Shown here: positions 8,539 through 16,450 of the stretch, in pieces
Layout of the letters: each line of letters begins with the position of its first letter
Numbering within the stretch: the stretch's first letter is position 1
From: UBA5314 sp039679855
GTDB taxonomy: Bacteria; Bacillota; Syntrophomonadia; Syntrophomonadales; Syntrophomonadaceae
Assembly (NCBI GenBank): GCA_039679855.1
Contig: JBDKUE010000138.1
Span: forward strand, 1-16,776
Length of the DNA stretch: 16,776 bases
Direction of reading: 5' to 3'
Notes under the pieces: model-generated
What the model was told of the DNA's origin: nothing
The model's database searches: none
The model's input: only the letters and a program-made list of their open reading frames with translations
Position numbers and translations under genes: made by a program

Positions 8539-8616
8539 AAGCTTCATTTTCCATGCACAGTTTGGAAAGTTGATGGAATTAAAACCTGTAGATACCATAA
8601 ATACCATATGCGTTCA

Positions 8617-8714
8617 TTATAGCGGGTGCAAGCTCTGGGGCGAAAAGCGATACAGTTTCCGCACCGATTAACTAAGCGGCGGCGAGAGGAATGGTTGCCA
8701 AATGCCGCCTTTTT
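8617..8714 (+). ncRNA. Candidate structured RNA downstream of moeA
   Basis: The 192-bp gap 8539-8730 holds no ORF but has clear RNA structure. CGGGTGC (8623-8629) can pair with GCACCG (8661-8666) around an inner CTG/CAG pairing closed by a GCGAAAAGC hairpin. A GC-rich terminator follows at once. A possible promoter, TTGATG-17-TACCAT, lies upstream near 8573-8601. On the plus strand no gene follows, because the next gene is on the opposite strand, so this is not a leader for anything visible. It could be an independent small RNA, the structured 3' UTR of moeA, or antisense to the end of the convergent gene's transcript. I could not match it to a known riboswitch class. Confidence 0.35.
8678..8714 (+). 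terminator. Rho-independent terminator after moeA / candidate RNA
   Basis: GGCGGC (8678-8683) pairs with GCCGCC (8704-8709), with a small inner TGG/CCA hairpin, followed by TTTTT (8710-8714). The T-tract lies on the plus strand side only. On the minus strand the stem is followed by no U-run, so it serves moeA or the candidate RNA, not the convergent ATPase gene. Confidence 0.7.
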
Positions 8715-8730
8715 ATTGTCAAGGAGTGTT

Positions 8731-9828
8731 TTAATTTAGATATTTTAACAGCTCCCTTTGCAGGCTTTCCCGGTAGCTGTCCATACTGGAAAAGTCCATT
8801 GCCGGTATATAGTAAGTTTCCAGGAGGTCATGACGCTTTTTGGCTTCTTTAATATAGACAACTGCTGCGGATATGTTTTCCTGCAGGCGTTTTTCCGAAG
8901 ATTCAATGTGCTCGTCTACTGAATCTATACCACCCAAATTGGCAAACTGATCAAAATCCAGCCAGCGTTTGAATTTGATCTGGGGCAGACTGCGCTCATA
9001 ATCCACAATATTCGAGGACATGTCAATCATCACCGTTTTTTGCTCAGGGAGAACAATACAGTCAATCTCTTGGGGTACGAGGGGGTTATGGTAGATTTCC
9101 GCATTGGTGCGATTTAGTTCGATTAGGTAGGCGGTATGCCTGAACAGGTCTTTGATGCCGCTGCCCGGACTCCCCTTGGCGCCGAAAAAGGAATAATTAT
9201 TATCGATCAGGCTTTCTATATGATTTACCACTCCCTGTGGTGTTATGGCGGCTGCGAAGAGGTGGCGAGGGGCGTCGTGACTAAGTGATGAACCGCGCAA
9301 AAAATCTTCAGCCAGAGCGCCGACATTACGGTTGGCAGCGGCGGCATCTTTGCCATCGCTGATAAAAGAGCTCCATTCCTGATACCCCAACCAGGCTTCG
9401 TTTAGTCTGAGGTAAGCCCGGGAAAAGCAGCTGCCGATGCTTGAGCTCAAAGCGACTATTTCGCCGCGGTGCTCATTTATACGCTCCCTGGTCCAGAATT
9501 GTCCGATATTTATGATCTCGTCAACTGCTCCTGGGAAGCGTGGATCTATGATATGCGGGGCAGTACCATCCAGGAGACATATTTCGTGGCGTCCGATAAC
9601 TACGCCATCTAGGGAATCATTATCTGAAGAACACCAGTGATATTCCACATCGATTCCTTTATCGGCAAAGTATTGACCAACTTTCTTCATAAAGGTCGAT
9701 TTGCCGACTCCGGGCCCCCCTTTTAGAATCATTTTGCGTTTGACGCTTTCTTTAACCATATACTCATAAAAAGAGAAGAATCCCTGGCTGGTGTTTCCCC
9801 CCGGAAAAACATGCCTTATCCTGCCCAT
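8731..9828 (-). CDS. P-loop ATPase with degenerate second P-loop (PRK06851-like)
   Basis: This 365-residue protein resembles a Firmicutes family of uncharacterised ATPases that I know as PRK06851; its cellular role is not established. The N-terminal half has a Walker A motif GGPGVGKST (37-45) and a Walker B-like ICLLDG (83-88). The C-terminal half echoes the first: HLFAAAITPQG (189-199) leads into AKGSPGSGIKD (217-227), at the place of a second P-loop, and TVMIDM (265-270) sits like a second Walker B. The second P-loop has an extra residue before the Lys and lacks the Ser/Thr, so it probably does not bind nucleotide normally. The last 60 residues look helical and charged. I chose the ATG at 9828 because AAGGGG (9837-9842) lies 8 nt before it; a GTG three codons upstream overlaps that site. 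It follows the DUF896 gene on the same strand by 99 bp. Confidence 0.75.
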   Translation of the reverse strand: MGRIRHVFPGGNTSQGFFSFYEYMVKESVKRKMILKGGPGVGKSTFMKKVGQYFADKGIDVEYHWCSSDNDSLDGVVIGRHEICLLDGTAPHIIDPRFPGAVDEIINIGQFWTRERINEHRGEIVALSSSIGSCFSRAYLRLNEAWLGYQEWSSFISDGKDAAAANRNVGALAEDFLRGSSLSHDAPRHLFAAAITPQGVVNHIESLIDNNYSFFGAKGSPGSGIKDLFRHTAYLIELNRTNAEIYHNPLVPQEIDCIVLPEQKTVMIDMSSNIVDYERSLPQIKFKRWLDFDQFANLGGIDSVDEHIESSEKRLQENISAAVVYIKEAKKRHDLLETYYIPAMDFSSMDSYRESLQRELLKYLN

Positions 9829-9927
9829 TATTTTCACCCCTTAAAAATGTTTTTACCCAGATACATTTATATGATAAGTAGGGGATTAATAAGCAGGATA
9901 ATAATGGCAGTGCTCCTTTAAAGTGCT

Positions 9928-10104
9928 CTACTCGCCTTTCTTCTTGAAACCCATTTCTTCCATCTGGCACACCAGGTTCTTTTTGACCTGTTCCATGTAC
10001 CAGGCGTACAGTTCATGCTGCTCTATAAATTCCTGATCGGTTAAGCCTTCCTCTTTTTTCTTTTTAGCCAGTTCGTTTAAACGTGCTATACGCGGATCTT
10101 CCAT
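9928..10104 (-). CDS. DUF896 (YnzC-like) small protein
   Basis: This 58-residue cytoplasmic protein begins MEDPRIARLNELAKKKKEEG. That matches the DUF896/UPF0291 signature, in which IARINELAKK is followed by a Lys/Glu-rich segment, a Leu-Thr turn and a second helix (QEFIEQHELYAWYMEQV). The family usually folds as a two-helix hairpin. Its function is not well established, although B. subtilis YnzC is linked to the SOS response. GGGAGG lies 10 nt before the ATG, and the protein contains one Cys (C46). It is divergent from recJ and upstream of the ATPase gene on the same strand, but the 97-bp gap leaves co-transcription unproven. A second, out-of-frame ORF overlaps its 3' part and is a shadow. 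Confidence 0.8.
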   Translation of the reverse strand: MEDPRIARLNELAKKKKEEGLTDQEFIEQHELYAWYMEQVKKNLVCQMEEMGFKKKGE

Positions 10105-10202
10105 ATCTGCTAGCCTCCCAAGGTTTTATTAATATTTTACACTACTGCTTATTTGTCAGGGCACCGGGTGAAGTGATTATGGTTTGGTGGCCATACAAAT
10201 AC

Positions 10203-10231
10203 TTGGATATACCGGCTTTTTCTGCTATTCT
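10203..10231 (+). promoter_or_regulatory. Candidate promoter of the recJ operon
   Basis: TTGGAT (10203-10208) and TATTCT (10226-10231) are separated by 17 bp. An alternative TATAAT at 10235-10240 lacks a good -35. Transcription would start about 25 nt before the recJ ATG at 10266. The 161-bp region 10105-10265 is shared with the divergent DUF896 gene, for which I see only a weak CTGACA-like -35. Confidence 0.4.
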
Positions 10232-10265
10232 CAATATAATTATAACTGGGATTAAGGGAAGATAT

Positions 10266-13070
10266 ATGGATCAGAACAAAGTATGGATAGTCAACCGGGC
10301 TTCTGACAGCCAAACCCGGGTATTGAGCAAGGAACTGGGAATATCACCGGTTCTGGCGGGATTACTGGTAAAACGGGGAATAGACAGCGTTGCTGAGGCC
10401 CGCCGTTTCCTAGCAGGGGGATGGGAAGACCTCGACTCGCCCTGGACTTTATCAGGTATGGAACCAGCGGTTGAACGTTTACAGCGGGCTGCCTACAGCC
10501 AGGAACCAGTTGTAGTATTTGGAGATTATGATGTAGACGGTATTTGTTCAGTTGTTATAATGCTGAACTGTCTTAAGGCCCTGGGCTGCAGGGCTGACTA
10601 TTATATACCGGACCGTTTTCAAGAGGGATATGGACTCAATGCCGGGGCTGTTGAGGAGCTGGCAGCCCAAGGAATAAAGCTGTTGCTAAGCGTTGACTGC
10701 GGGATCAACTCGCTGGATGAAGTAGAACTGGCTGCTTCCAGGGGAATGGACGTTATAGTGAGCGACCACCATAATCCAGGAAGCCGGCTTCCGGATTGCG
10801 CAGCAGTCATCAATCCCAAGCTGGGTTCGGGACCACACAGCAGCCAGCTCTGCGGAGCCGGGGTTGCCTTTTATCTGGCCCGGGCTCTGGATTTGGAACG
10901 GTTCGCTCCGGAACTTCACGAGGAGTGTCTGGGCCTGGCTGCCTTGGCTACCGTGGCCGATATCGTCCCTCTGCTAGGGGACAACCGCATTCTGGTAAGG
11001 GAAGGACTAAAAAGCCTGGGAAAAAGCCAATCTGCCGGGATAAAGGCTTTGCTGGCGGAAAGCGGCCTCAAAGATGCTGCCCTGGATTCCTGGCACCTGG
11101 GATTCGTTCTGGCTCCCCGCTTAAATGCGGCTGGTCGTCTGGCCAATGCCCGGATGGGGGTTGAACTCCTGACCACTTCCGACCGGAGCCGGGCAGACCA
11201 ACTGGCTGCTGCACTTGGCAGCCTTAACCAGGAAAGAAAGACCATTGAAGATTCCATTTTAAACGAGGCTGCGGCTATGATCGATGCCAACTGTCAGGCT
11301 GACGATCCGGCCATTGTCCTGGCTGCCCAGGATTGGCATCATGGCGTTCTCGGCATTACCGCGTCACGTTTATGTGAACGTTTCCATAAACCGGTGGTTA
11401 TGGTGGGATGGGAAGGCCGGCATGGTCGAGGTTCAGCCAGGAGTATTCCGGGGTTAAACATATTTGAGGCTCTGGGTGCCAACCGTGATTTCTTGCTTCG
11501 TTTCGGTGGGCACAGTATGGCTGCCGGATTGAATATCGAATTGGAGCAATTTACGCCTTTTAAAGAAGCCTTGCTGGCCTGGGTTGCACATAGCTATCGG
11601 GAGAATCCGGAATTGAGAGATCATATAATTGAAATAGACAGCGATCTTGAACCAGCCAGTATAGACCATACTCTGGTCAAGGAATTGGAGCTGTTGAAGC
11701 CGTTTGGCATCGGAAATCCCCGCCCGCTTTTTGCTCTGCGGGGCATCGAAATGGGAAAAACCGGGTTGATGGGAAAACAAAATGAGCATTTCAAGTGCCG
11801 GCTTCAAGGCCATGAGCTGGAATGTATCGCTTTTAACGGATCACAGTATATGGACTTAAGCCAATGCGCATACCTTTTGGACCTGGCCGGAAGCCTGGAA
11901 ATCAACCGGTTTCGTGGGCGGGAACAAATTCAAATGAGGATTCTTGACATCAAGCACAGCATAACCGGGGACGGTAAGGAACATCAAATAGATGAACCCG
12001 TTTATAAGATGCTGGTGGACATGGGGCAGGTGCTCGGTGAGGGCGGAATGGTTTATCTGATTTTCCCTACTCCGCGAGTTTTGAAGCGGGGACGGCCCTG
12101 GCTGCAGGCTTACTTTCCGCAACGTAGACTTATAGAGATATATGCCCGGCCTGACAAGACAGTACGGCAGGTTGATGTGAGGGGGGCATTAAAGGAAACG
12201 GGGTGTATTATCCTTACAACTCAGGCCTTTTTTGATTTTGCGCAAAAGCAAGGATGGTGGCCTAAAGCCCCACAGCGTTCCTGGCGTTTTGGCTTTTCAC
12301 CCGATCGGGGATCTGGAGATGAGGATTTAATCAGTTGGGGGCCAAAAAGTACAGAATGGGTTGGCGGCAATTTTAAATATTCCGGAGAAGGTCATAACCT
12401 GGTGTATATTAACCGACCGGCTACCCTGACCGCCTGGATCGAGTCCGTTCCGGGGATTGTGCGAGAAGCAGGGATAAAGGACGACCGGGAACGAAGGGCT
12501 GTTCAGCGCAGCTTCTTTTCAGGAAAGGGCGGACTGATGATTTCCGATGGCGGGTGCATCAGGGGTCTACAAAAGTTCTGGAGGGCGCAGCAGGTATGGT
12601 TTGCAGACGCTCCCTTCAGCATTATGGAAGCTTCAATATTACTTGATTATCTTGATAATAGCAACAATGCGACCGGTAAGGTGCTTTTCTCGACCGCTGC
12701 TCTTGATGCCAACCACTCCTTTTTGAATTCTCTTTATCCGCAGGAGGCAGTCATAGAATCGGTCGGGGGGCAGCTGCAAAATGCTTCTGCATCCGAACTT
12801 AAGGGGGAAACTACTTATTTATGCCGCAAGTACGCAGAGAAGATTGGCAGGAGGATGGGCAATGTAGAATTTACATCAGCCTTGCGTATACTTGAGGAGC
12901 TAGGCTTGTGCCAAGTCCAGAAAAAGGGTAGTATTATTGCAATAAAGCTGATCGAACGGGATATTCTGCCTGGAAACCTTTCTGATTCTTCATTTTATAT
13001 GGAGGGTCAGGCGGAAAAAGCCGCCCTGACCAACTTCGAAGAAGATGTCAAATCAGCCCTGGACTGGTGA
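10266..13070 (+). CDS. recJ: Single-stranded-DNA-specific exonuclease RecJ, long form
   Basis: RecJ degrades single-stranded DNA 5' to 3' in recombination and mismatch or base-excision repair. The 934-residue product has the DHH phosphoesterase motif DYDVDG (87-92), DHH (167-169) and the DHHA1 motif GGHSMAAG (414-421), followed by an OB-like segment. This core ends near residue 570. About 350 further residues follow, making it longer than most RecJs. The extension has the look of a degenerate helicase-like region (GEGGMVYLIFPTPR near 595) and may end in a winged helix (near LRILEELGLCQ), which is inference. I placed the start at the ATG at 10266, with a GGGA site before it. The upstream frame is open back to 10083 but covers the promoter and the DUF896 start and is hydrophobic and unlike RecJ. 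It is first in the recJ-rel-dtd-MBL operon. Confidence 0.93.
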   Translation: MDQNKVWIVNRASDSQTRVLSKELGISPVLAGLLVKRGIDSVAEARRFLAGGWEDLDSPWTLSGMEPAVERLQRAAYSQEPVVVFGDYDVDGICSVVIMLNCLKALGCRADYYIPDRFQEGYGLNAGAVEELAAQGIKLLLSVDCGINSLDEVELAASRGMDVIVSDHHNPGSRLPDCAAVINPKLGSGPHSSQLCGAGVAFYLARALDLERFAPELHEECLGLAALATVADIVPLLGDNRILVREGLKSLGKSQSAGIKALLAESGLKDAALDSWHLGFVLAPRLNAAGRLANARMGVELLTTSDRSRADQLAAALGSLNQERKTIEDSILNEAAAMIDANCQADDPAIVLAAQDWHHGVLGITASRLCERFHKPVVMVGWEGRHGRGSARSIPGLNIFEALGANRDFLLRFGGHSMAAGLNIELEQFTPFKEALLAWVAHSYRENPELRDHIIEIDSDLEPASIDHTLVKELELLKPFGIGNPRPLFALRGIEMGKTGLMGKQNEHFKCRLQGHELECIAFNGSQYMDLSQCAYLLDLAGSLEINRFRGREQIQMRILDIKHSITGDGKEHQIDEPVYKMLVDMGQVLGEGGMVYLIFPTPRVLKRGRPWLQAYFPQRRLIEIYARPDKTVRQVDVRGALKETGCIILTTQAFFDFAQKQGWWPKAPQRSWRFGFSPDRGSGDEDLISWGPKSTEWVGGNFKYSGEGHNLVYINRPATLTAWIESVPGIVREAGIKDDRERRAVQRSFFSGKGGLMISDGGCIRGLQKFWRAQQVWFADAPFSIMEASILLDYLDNSNNATGKVLFSTAALDANHSFLNSLYPQEAVIESVGGQLQNASASELKGETTYLCRKYAEKIGRRMGNVEFTSALRILEELGLCQVQKKGSIIAIKLIERDILPGNLSDSSFYMEGQAEKAALTNFEEDVKSALDW

Positions 13071-13075
13071 TATAG

Positions 13076-15256
13076 ATGAGCTCACAGATGATTATTGACA
13101 GGATAAAAAAATATGATCCTACAGCTGATGCCGGCTTGATTAAACGCGCCTATGAATACGCGCTTGCCGCCCATACCGGCCAGAAAAGGTTTTCTGGAGA
13201 ACCTTATATAATTCATCCGGTAGAAGTTGCTCTGATTTTAACTGAGATAGAGATGGACGTACCTTCCATATGTGCGGCTCTGCTGCATGATGTGGTTGAG
13301 GACACCGATGCCAGCTATACTAATATATTGGGTGAATTCGGGGAAGAGATCGCCAGCCTGGTTGACGGAGTAACCAAACTGAGCCGCATCGACTTCAAAT
13401 CCCGAGAAGAGGCTCAAGCGGAAAACCTGAGAAAGATGTTTTTGGCTATGGCCAAAGACATTCGGGTTATACTTATAAAATTGGCCGACCGCCTGCACAA
13501 CATGCGTACCCTCAATTTTCAGCCTGAACGCAAACAAAAAGAAATAGCTCTGGAGACTATGGAAATATTTGCTCCCCTGGCCCACCGCCTGGGGATTTTT
13601 AGATTCAAGTGGGAGCTTGAGGACCTGGCTTTTGCCTATCTGGATCCGGAAATGTACTATGAGATAGCCCGGCGGCTCAAGGCCAAGCGGCGGGAAAGGG
13701 AAGACTATGTCCATGATCTGATTGAACAGATAAGAAATGGATTGAGGCAGATAGGAATCGAAGCCGATATCGAGGGGCGCCCCAAAAACATCTACAGCAT
13801 ATATAAAAAAATGATTAAACAGAACAAAGATATCGATGAAATATACGACAAAATCGCCATCCGGGTGCTGGTAAACGACGTAAGGGAATGCTACGGGGTT
13901 TTGGGTATAATCCACACCATGTGGAAACCGCTGCCAGGGCGTTTTAAAGACTACATAGCTACGCCCAAGCCCAACATGTATCAGTCCCTGCACACCACAT
14001 TGATCGGAAAGGGCGGAGAGCCCTTTGAAGTTCAGATTCGCACCTTTGAAATGCACCGTATCGCCGATTCCGGAATTGCCGCCCATTGGCGTTATAAAGA
14101 AGGGGTAAATCCCAAAGATCGCAAGTTTGATGAAAAATTATCCTGGCTCAGGCAGATCCTGGAATGGCAGCAGGAAATCAAAGATACCCGTGAATTTATG
14201 GAATCCCTTAAAATTGACCTGTTTGACGACACGGTTTTCGTATTCACTCCCAAAGGTGCGGTTATCGAGCTGCCCAAAGGGGCCTGTCCGGTGGACTTCG
14301 CTTACCGGGTGCATACCGAGGTAGGGCACAAGTGCTCGGGGGCCAAGGTAAACGGACGGATAGTGCCCCTGGATTACCCGCTCGAAAATGGTGACATCGT
14401 TGAAGTAATGACCTCTAAAAACTCGCCCGGCCCTACTTTCGGATGGATGGATTTTGTAAAGACATCCTCTGCCAAAAGCAAAATCAGACAGTGGTTTAAC
14501 CGTGAAAAGCGCCAGATGAACCTGGTCAAGGGGCACGATCTGCTGGAGCGGGAATTGAAGAAGAAGAGTCTTTCCACCAAGGAGTTCTTCAAAGAGGACC
14601 GGTTGTTGGAAGTAGCCAAACGCTTCAGCCACCTCACGGTCGACGACCTTTTGGCAGCGGTGGGCGACGGAGCGGTTACTGCCACCCAGGTAATCAACAA
14701 GCAGAAAGAGATCTTTTTCCAACAGGCACCGGTGGAGGATATGTTTAAAGTTCCACTTACTCCGCCATCCGCTCTGCCCAGGTCCAAAGAGACCACTGCC
14801 CTTCGGGTCCGCGGGGTGGATGACGTGGCGATTCGCCTGGCCCACTGCTGCAATCCCTTGCCGGGAGATGACGTTTTGGGATATATAACCAGGGGGCGCG
14901 GAGTTTCGGTGCACCGGCGGGACTGCCCCAATATGATACATTATCTGCGGATGGAAAAGGACCGAGTTTTGGAAGTTGAATGGGCTGATGCATCAGGGGT
15001 CTACAATGTGGAGTTGGAAGTCAGTGCCTTTGACCGGCCTCGTTTGACTACCGACGTATTGAATGAGATCGCCGACGCCCGGGTGCAGATAAATTCAGTT
15101 TATTCCCGGGCTACCAAGAATAATCTGGCCTTGATGAATTTTAAATTGGAGATCAATGATTTGGGACGCCTCCAGGCAGTAATACACCGCATACAAAAGG
15201 TGAAAGACGTAATTGAAGTTCGGCGTGTATTGCCCGGAGAGGCCAGGGGAGAATGA
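13076..15256 (+). CDS. rel: Bifunctional (p)ppGpp synthetase/hydrolase Rel
   Basis: This 726-residue protein makes and degrades the stringent-response alarmone (p)ppGpp. The order of domains is the full RelA/SpoT set. The HD hydrolase contains LLHDVVEDT (69-77, H71 D72). The synthetase contains GRPKNIYSIYKKM (near 233) and GRFKDYIATPKPNMYQSLHT (near 287), with the RFKD motif typical of bifunctional enzymes. TGS (about 383-445), a helical region, the CC/zinc-finger part LAHCCNPLPGDD (near 586) and a C-terminal ACT domain follow. The catalytic hydrolase histidine-aspartate pair is intact, so both activities are expected. It begins 5 bp after the recJ stop; the ribosome site is weak (GGTGA), so coupling to recJ translation is likely. 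The apt gene that often lies between recJ and rel is absent here. Confidence 0.95.
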   Translation: MSSQMIIDRIKKYDPTADAGLIKRAYEYALAAHTGQKRFSGEPYIIHPVEVALILTEIEMDVPSICAALLHDVVEDTDASYTNILGEFGEEIASLVDGVTKLSRIDFKSREEAQAENLRKMFLAMAKDIRVILIKLADRLHNMRTLNFQPERKQKEIALETMEIFAPLAHRLGIFRFKWELEDLAFAYLDPEMYYEIARRLKAKRREREDYVHDLIEQIRNGLRQIGIEADIEGRPKNIYSIYKKMIKQNKDIDEIYDKIAIRVLVNDVRECYGVLGIIHTMWKPLPGRFKDYIATPKPNMYQSLHTTLIGKGGEPFEVQIRTFEMHRIADSGIAAHWRYKEGVNPKDRKFDEKLSWLRQILEWQQEIKDTREFMESLKIDLFDDTVFVFTPKGAVIELPKGACPVDFAYRVHTEVGHKCSGAKVNGRIVPLDYPLENGDIVEVMTSKNSPGPTFGWMDFVKTSSAKSKIRQWFNREKRQMNLVKGHDLLERELKKKSLSTKEFFKEDRLLEVAKRFSHLTVDDLLAAVGDGAVTATQVINKQKEIFFQQAPVEDMFKVPLTPPSALPRSKETTALRVRGVDDVAIRLAHCCNPLPGDDVLGYITRGRGVSVHRRDCPNMIHYLRMEKDRVLEVEWADASGVYNVELEVSAFDRPRLTTDVLNEIADARVQINSVYSRATKNNLALMNFKLEINDLGRLQAVIHRIQKVKDVIEVRRVLPGEARGE

Positions 15257-15257
15257 C

Positions 15258-15707
15258 ATGAGAGCGGTAGTACAGCGCAGCACCAGGGCTGAATTGGCGG
15301 TGGCGGGCGAGATCAAAGCCCGCATAGGATTCGGTTTGACGGTATTGCTGGGTATTAAAAGGGGCGATACCGAAAAAGACGGGGCTTATATGATGGACAA
15401 GCTGGTCAACTTGAGGATATTTGAAGACGAAGAGGGCAAGATGAACCGCTCTTTGTTGGAGGAGGACAATGAGGTTTTACTGGTCAGCCAGTTTACTCTA
15501 TACGGTGATGCCCGAAAAGGACGCCGGCCCAGCTTTACTGAAGCTGAATGGCCAGAAAAAGCGTTGCCAATCTTCAATTATTGCGTAGAATACTTACAGG
15601 GGCTGGGAGTAGCTGTCAAGACAGGTGTTTTTGGAGCGGAAATGAAAGTCAGCATAGACAATGAAGGGCCCTGCACAATTCTGCTGGACAGTGAAAGGCT
15701 TTTTTAG
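15258..15707 (+). CDS. dtd: D-aminoacyl-tRNA deacylase Dtd
   Basis: This 149-residue protein has normal length for the family. Dtd hydrolyses D-amino acids (and achiral glycine) from mischarged tRNAs in the cytoplasm. The start MRAVVQRSTRA is the family N-terminus. The active-site motif SQFTLYGDARKGRRPSFTEA is present near residues 78-97. The C-terminal GP motif is GPCT (near 138) where GPVT is commoner. It starts 1 nt after the rel stop, with CAGGGGAGA serving as ribosome site. The upstream in-frame extension into rel to 15213 has no ribosome site and is not used. It lies within the recJ-rel-dtd-MBL operon, a common clostridial order. Confidence 0.95.
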   Translation: MRAVVQRSTRAELAVAGEIKARIGFGLTVLLGIKRGDTEKDGAYMMDKLVNLRIFEDEEGKMNRSLLEEDNEVLLVSQFTLYGDARKGRRPSFTEAEWPEKALPIFNYCVEYLQGLGVAVKTGVFGAEMKVSIDNEGPCTILLDSERLF

Positions 15708-15761
15708 CACTTTAAGTTGGTGTTTTCATAATTTAGAGGCAGCGTAAAAGGAATATTTGTG

Positions 15762-15767
15762 AGGAGG
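15762..15767 (+). promoter_or_regulatory. AGGAGG ribosome binding site that sets the MBL start
   Basis: A perfect AGGAGG lies 9 nt before the GTG at 15777. The earlier in-frame GTG at 15759 would put this site inside the coding sequence, so 15777 is preferred. Confidence 0.75.
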
Positions 15768-15776
15768 TTTGGCGTA

Positions 15777-16403
15777 GTGATCCTAAAAGGTCTAGAAATC
15801 AGTGCGATGGCGGTCAACTGCTACATAGTAGGGTGCGAGGAAACCCGCGAGGTGGCGGTCATAGATCCGGGTGGAAATCCCCGCGCCATATTGAAATTGT
15901 TGGAAGACGATGATCTCAAAGCCGTTTACATCATCAACACCCATGGTCATATCGATCATATTGGAGCCAACCGGGCTATAAAAGACGCCACCGGCGCCAA
16001 AATTCTGATACATGAAGCAGACTCCAAAATGCTTGTCAACGCTGTCTCCAATTTCTCTTTTCTCATGGGCAGCAAGGTCACCAGCCCTCCGGCCGACCAA
16101 CTCCTTAAAGACGGCGATGTTATAAAGATTGGCAATACCGTAGAATTGGAAGTTATCCATACTCCAGGCCACAGCCAGGGAGGAATCTGCCTTAAAACCG
16201 GGGACATAATGTTTGTGGGGGATACGCTCTTCTATGGTTCGATCGGAAGAACCGATTTTCCGGGCGGCTCTTATAAGCAGTTGATCGAAAACATCCGTGA
16301 TCGTATTCTGTGCTACGACGACAATGTGGTATGCTACCCCGGGCACGGCCCCGAAACCACGGTGGGTTTTGAACGTAAAAACAATCCTTTTTTAAGATTT
16401 TAA
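15777..16403 (+). CDS. MBL-fold metallo-hydrolase (glyoxalase II-like, YcbL type)
   Basis: This 208-residue protein is a metallo-beta-lactamase-fold hydrolase. It has the metal-binding signature THGHIDH (near residue 55), the second-shell TPGHSQGG (near 128), a VGDTLF Asp motif (near 146) and YPGHGPET (near 186). These resemble small glyoxalase II-like enzymes of the YcbL group. The substrate is not known and the neighbourhood does not define it. The GTG start at 15777 fits the AGGAGG at 15762-15767. It is the last gene before a new promoter and T-box leader, and no terminator is visible between dtd and it, so it shares the operon. Confidence 0.88.
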   Translation: MILKGLEISAMAVNCYIVGCEETREVAVIDPGGNPRAILKLLEDDDLKAVYIINTHGHIDHIGANRAIKDATGAKILIHEADSKMLVNAVSNFSFLMGSKVTSPPADQLLKDGDVIKIGNTVELEVIHTPGHSQGGICLKTGDIMFVGDTLFYGSIGRTDFPGGSYKQLIENIRDRILCYDDNVVCYPGHGPETTVGFERKNNPFLRF

Positions 16404-16414
16404 TTAAGGCTACC

Positions 16415-16444
16415 TTTACAGTTTTTAAAACAGCATGCTATAAT
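16415..16444 (+). promoter_or_regulatory. Promoter of the T-box-controlled gene
   Basis: TTTACA (16415-16420) and a perfect TATAAT (16439-16444) are separated by 18 bp. Transcription would start near 16452, just before the T-box stem I. This makes the downstream gene independent of the recJ-MBL operon. Confidence 0.7.
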
Positions 16445-16450
16445 AACTTA

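Noticed and set aside
10083..10265. N-terminal extension of RecJ starting at 10083
   Set aside because: It overlaps the divergent DUF896 start and the recJ promoter, is hydrophobic and unlike RecJ, and the ATG at 10266 has a ribosome site and the normal family start.
13238..14086. Long minus-strand ORF of 282 codons opposite rel
   Set aside because: It lies wholly antisense to the conserved rel gene, has no ribosome site I could see, and its product has no recognisable family. It is a shadow of codon bias.
14138..14941. Minus-strand ORF of 267 codons opposite rel
   Set aside because: It is antisense to the TGS and zinc-finger parts of rel, with no supporting start signal or family resemblance.
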